Below the pieces are notes generated by a model that had not been told where the DNA came from, did no database searches, and worked only from the letters and a program-made list of their open reading frames with translations. DNA of 7,768 bases, from contig SKTN01000317.1 in the NCBI GenBank assembly GCA_007117945.1, forward strand, positions 1 to 7,768. Reading direction: 5' to 3'. Positions 6,144 to 7,768 of this stretch are shown piece by piece (within the stretch, counting starts at the first letter, position 1; every line of letters begins with the position of its first letter). The DNA is from Nitriliruptoraceae bacterium. GTDB lineage: Bacteria > Actinomycetota > Nitriliruptoria > Nitriliruptorales > Nitriliruptoraceae. The position numbers and the translations under genes were made by a program.

Positions 6144-6530
6144 ATGCGACCCGGACCCCCACGCGGAGCCACCGCCACCCTCTCGGTGACGGTGCAGCCG
6201 GACGTGGGCAGCGACGGGGATGGTCCCGCGACCTACACCACCGCCCCGCTGGCCGCGGACGTCGAACGGGTCTGCCGGCAGCTCGTCGAGCCCCACCTCG
6301 AGACGGCGGAGGTGGCGGTGGGGGTCCGCCTCGAGCTCCTGCACCGCGCGCCGGTCCCCCAGGGTGAGGAGGTCACCCTCACCGCGACCGTCGCCACCGT
6401 GGGACCCACGGGGGTGACCTGCGAGGTGCTGGCACGCCACCGCGGCGTGATCGTGGCCAGGGCCTCCTTCGAGCAACGGGTCGTCGCCGCCGGTGCGTTC
6501 GCCCGCGAGGTGGCGCACCGGCGGGGCTAG
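6144..6530 (+). CDS. FlK-type hotdog thioesterase family protein
   Basis: This 128-residue protein is the length of a single hotdog domain. Hand alignment with fluoroacetyl-CoA thioesterase FlK (from memory, no gaps) places Thr33, Glu41 and His67 on the FlK triad Thr42/Glu50/His76, with identical spacing (8 and 26 residues). Gly60 falls on FlK Gly69. The central helix is V-E-R-V-C-R-Q-L-V-E-P-H-L (40-52), followed by V-G-V-R-L-E-L-L-H-R-A-P-V-P-Q-G (59-74), strands V-T-L-T-A-T-V-A-T-V (77-86), and C-E-V-L-A-R-H (93-99). The likely role is hydrolysis of an acyl-CoA in the cytoplasm; substrate unknown. Gly27 sits where FlK has its gating Phe36, so fluoroacetate resistance is unlikely. Non-catalytic relatives exist. 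The gene has its own promoter, and its TAG stop shares CTAG with the stop of the convergent kinase gene. Confidence 0.8.
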   Translation: MRPGPPRGATATLSVTVQPDVGSDGDGPATYTTAPLAADVERVCRQLVEPHLETAEVAVGVRLELLHRAPVPQGEEVTLTATVATVGPTGVTCEVLARHRGVIVARASFEQRVVAAGAFAREVAHRRG

Positions 6531-7768
6531 CGCCGGCTCCCGCCCCCGAGGCCACCCCCGCCTGCGTCCGAGGCCGCCGGCAACCGCACGGTGAAGCGGG
6601 CGCCGGGTGCGGCGTCGGCGTAGGCGACCTCCCCGCCGCCGAGCTCCGCGAGCTCCCGCACGATCGCCAGCCCCAGACCCGTGCCGGTGACCGCCCGCTG
6701 GCCCGCTGCCCGCGCGAAGCGCCGGAACACCACCTCGGCGTCACCTCCCGGTACGCCGGGGCCGTGGTCGCGCACACAGAGCTCGACCACCCCGTTGCGC
6801 GCGGCGGCCGTCACCTCGATCGGGGGGGCGCCGTGCCGGTCGGCGTTGACCAGGAGGTTGACCACGATGCGCTCGAGGTGGTGGGGATCGACCTCGACGG
6901 TCGGCTCGCCGACCACCTCGAGCTCGACCCGGTCCCCATCCATGCCGGCCAGCTCCTCCGGTGCCCGGGCCAGGAAGGGCCCGAGCGCGACGGGTTCGCG
7001 GTGACTGACCAGGGCACCGGCGTCCAGACTCACCAGGGTGAGCAGGTCACCCACCAGGCTGTCGAGGCGCTGGACGTTGCGCCGGATGGGATGCAGCATG
7101 TCGGCGAGGTCCTCGCCCCGGGGCTCGATGCGGCCCATCGACTCGACGAAGCCTCGGATCACCGTCAACGGCGTGCGGAGCTCGTGCGACACCGCCGCCA
7201 GGAAGTCGTCCTTGCTGCGGCCGGCGGCCTCGAGCTGCGCGTTGGCCGCCGCCAGCTCCCGGTTGGCGTCGGAGACCTCGGCGGTGCGCAGCGTCACGAG
7301 CTCGGAGGCGTGGCGCTCCCGGCTGGCCAGGGTGTGGACCAGGAGCCCGACCAGCAGCGCTGCGACGGCGCCCCCGAGGGCCACCAGCGTCGAGCCCTGC
7401 CGGAACGCCGGCTGGACGAACCCTGCGGTGGCGGTGACCGTGACCTCCCAGGTCTGGCCGGGGACCGCCACCTCGCTGGTGGCGGCCAGCTCCGTGAGCT
7501 GGCCACCCGCCGCCAGGACCACCGGGTCCTCGAACACCCCGGAGCCGGGATCACGCACCTCGATCTGTACGTCGGCGGGCAGGGGCTCGAGGTCGGAGAG
7601 CAGGCCCGGGACCGACAGCACCAGCCCGACCGTCGCCCCCTCGGTGTCGTCACGGCGCACGGGCGCGTGGAGGACCACCCCCGGCTCGTCGGGCGGGAGC
7701 TGCACGATGCGTGTCAGGTTGGACAGCACCGGCGCCGACCGCGCGAGCGCCGTGTCGTGCGCCACCCG
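6527..7768 (-). CDS. Membrane sensor histidine kinase with CHASE-like sensor, 5' end cut
   Basis: The frame is open to the right edge (the codon before GTG 7765 is CGG, Arg), so the N-terminus is missing; GTG 7765 is not a credible start. Residues below count from that codon. Positions 1-120 look like the end of an extracytoplasmic CHASE domain (A-P-V-L-S then G-V-V-L-H-A-P-V). One membrane segment lies at about 126-148. A predicted coiled linker at 150-185 leads to HisKA with phospho-acceptor His194 (S-H-E-L-R-T-P-L). The ATPase domain has the N box N-L-L-V-N-A-D-R-H-G (303-312), G1 D-H-G-P-G (333-337), the F box V-F-R-R-F (346-350) and G2 G-T-G-L-G-L (361-366). It ends in a Gly-rich tail, G-G-G-G-L-G-G-G-S-R-R. 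All catalytic boxes are intact. No response regulator is in the window; the partner may lie upstream. Confidence 0.93.
   Translation of the reverse strand, partial: RVAHDTALARSAPVLSNLTRIVQLPPDEPGVVLHAPVRRDDTEGATVGLVLSVPGLLSDLEPLPADVQIEVRDPGSGVFEDPVVLAAGGQLTELAATSEVAVPGQTWEVTVTATAGFVQPAFRQGSTLVALGGAVAALLVGLLVHTLASRERHASELVTLRTAEVSDANRELAAANAQLEAAGRSKDDFLAAVSHELRTPLTVIRGFVESMGRIEPRGEDLADMLHPIRRNVQRLDSLVGDLLTLVSLDAGALVSHREPVALGPFLARAPEELAGMDGDRVELEVVGEPTVEVDPHHLERIVVNLLVNADRHGAPPIEVTAAARNGVVELCVRDHGPGVPGGDAEVVFRRFARAAGQRAVTGTGLGLAIVRELAELGGGEVAYADAAPGARFTVRLPAASDAGGGGLGGGSRR

Noticed and set aside
6144..6530. Fluoroacetate resistance by the thioesterase
   Set aside because: Triad spacing matches FlK, but the gating Phe position is Gly and no organofluorine genes are present.
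7763..7765. GTG 7765 as the start of the histidine kinase
   Set aside because: The frame is still open at the window edge and the first residues already read as the middle of a sensor domain; the gene is partial.
1..7768. CRISPR array, tRNA, rRNA, insertion sequence, phage or anti-phage system
   Set aside because: No regularly spaced repeats, transposase or phage motifs, or RNA gene landmarks were seen on either strand; the window is filled by ordinary metabolic and signalling genes.

Overview
The window is G+C-rich bacterial DNA (clearly above two-thirds G+C by eye). It has strongly G/C-ending codons, GTG starts on two genes, and two genes that appear leaderless, with a -10-like hexamer close to the ATG and no Shine-Dalgarno (SD) sequence. 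The protein families and promoter style fit an actinobacterium (Actinomycetota); no lower rank can be read from the sequence. I see no tRNA, rRNA, CRISPR array, insertion sequence, phage gene or defence system.

Layout. (1) 1-239, +: C-terminal end of a family 1 glycoside hydrolase cut by the window edge, followed by a hairpin-bearing gap. (2) 363-2343, +: an aldo/keto reductase and an NAD-dependent extended-SDR sugar-nucleotide-type epimerase/dehydratase, 43 nt apart, each with a good ribosome binding site and probably one operon. (3) 3978-2395, -: a PYROXD2-like FAD oxidoreductase, converging on the SDR gene. Its GTG start overlaps (GTGA) the stop of (4) 5477-3975, -: an M17 leucyl aminopeptidase with all metal and catalytic residues. 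(5) A roughly 100-nt divergent promoter region. (6) 5576-6079, +: a single-domain cupin with an unusual first metal motif, followed by a terminator-like hairpin. (7) 6144-6530, +: a small hotdog thioesterase with the FlK-type Thr/Glu/His spacing, behind a recognisable promoter. (8) 7768-6527, -: a membrane histidine kinase with a CHASE-like sensor remnant, 5' end outside the window. Its stop codon shares a CTAG palindrome with the stop of gene 7.

How the genes may work together. GH1, the reductase and the SDR could form a carbohydrate-use cluster, but their substrates cannot be deduced. The aminopeptidase and FAD oxidoreductase are translationally linked, a pairing whose logic is not obvious. 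The cupin, thioesterase and kinase look like independent housekeeping or signalling genes. I found no convincing new multi-gene system. The most rewarding points are the thioesterase active site without the FlK gate residue, the promoter/inverted-repeat arrangement at 6080-6144, the two tightly overlapping gene junctions, and the degenerate cupin site.
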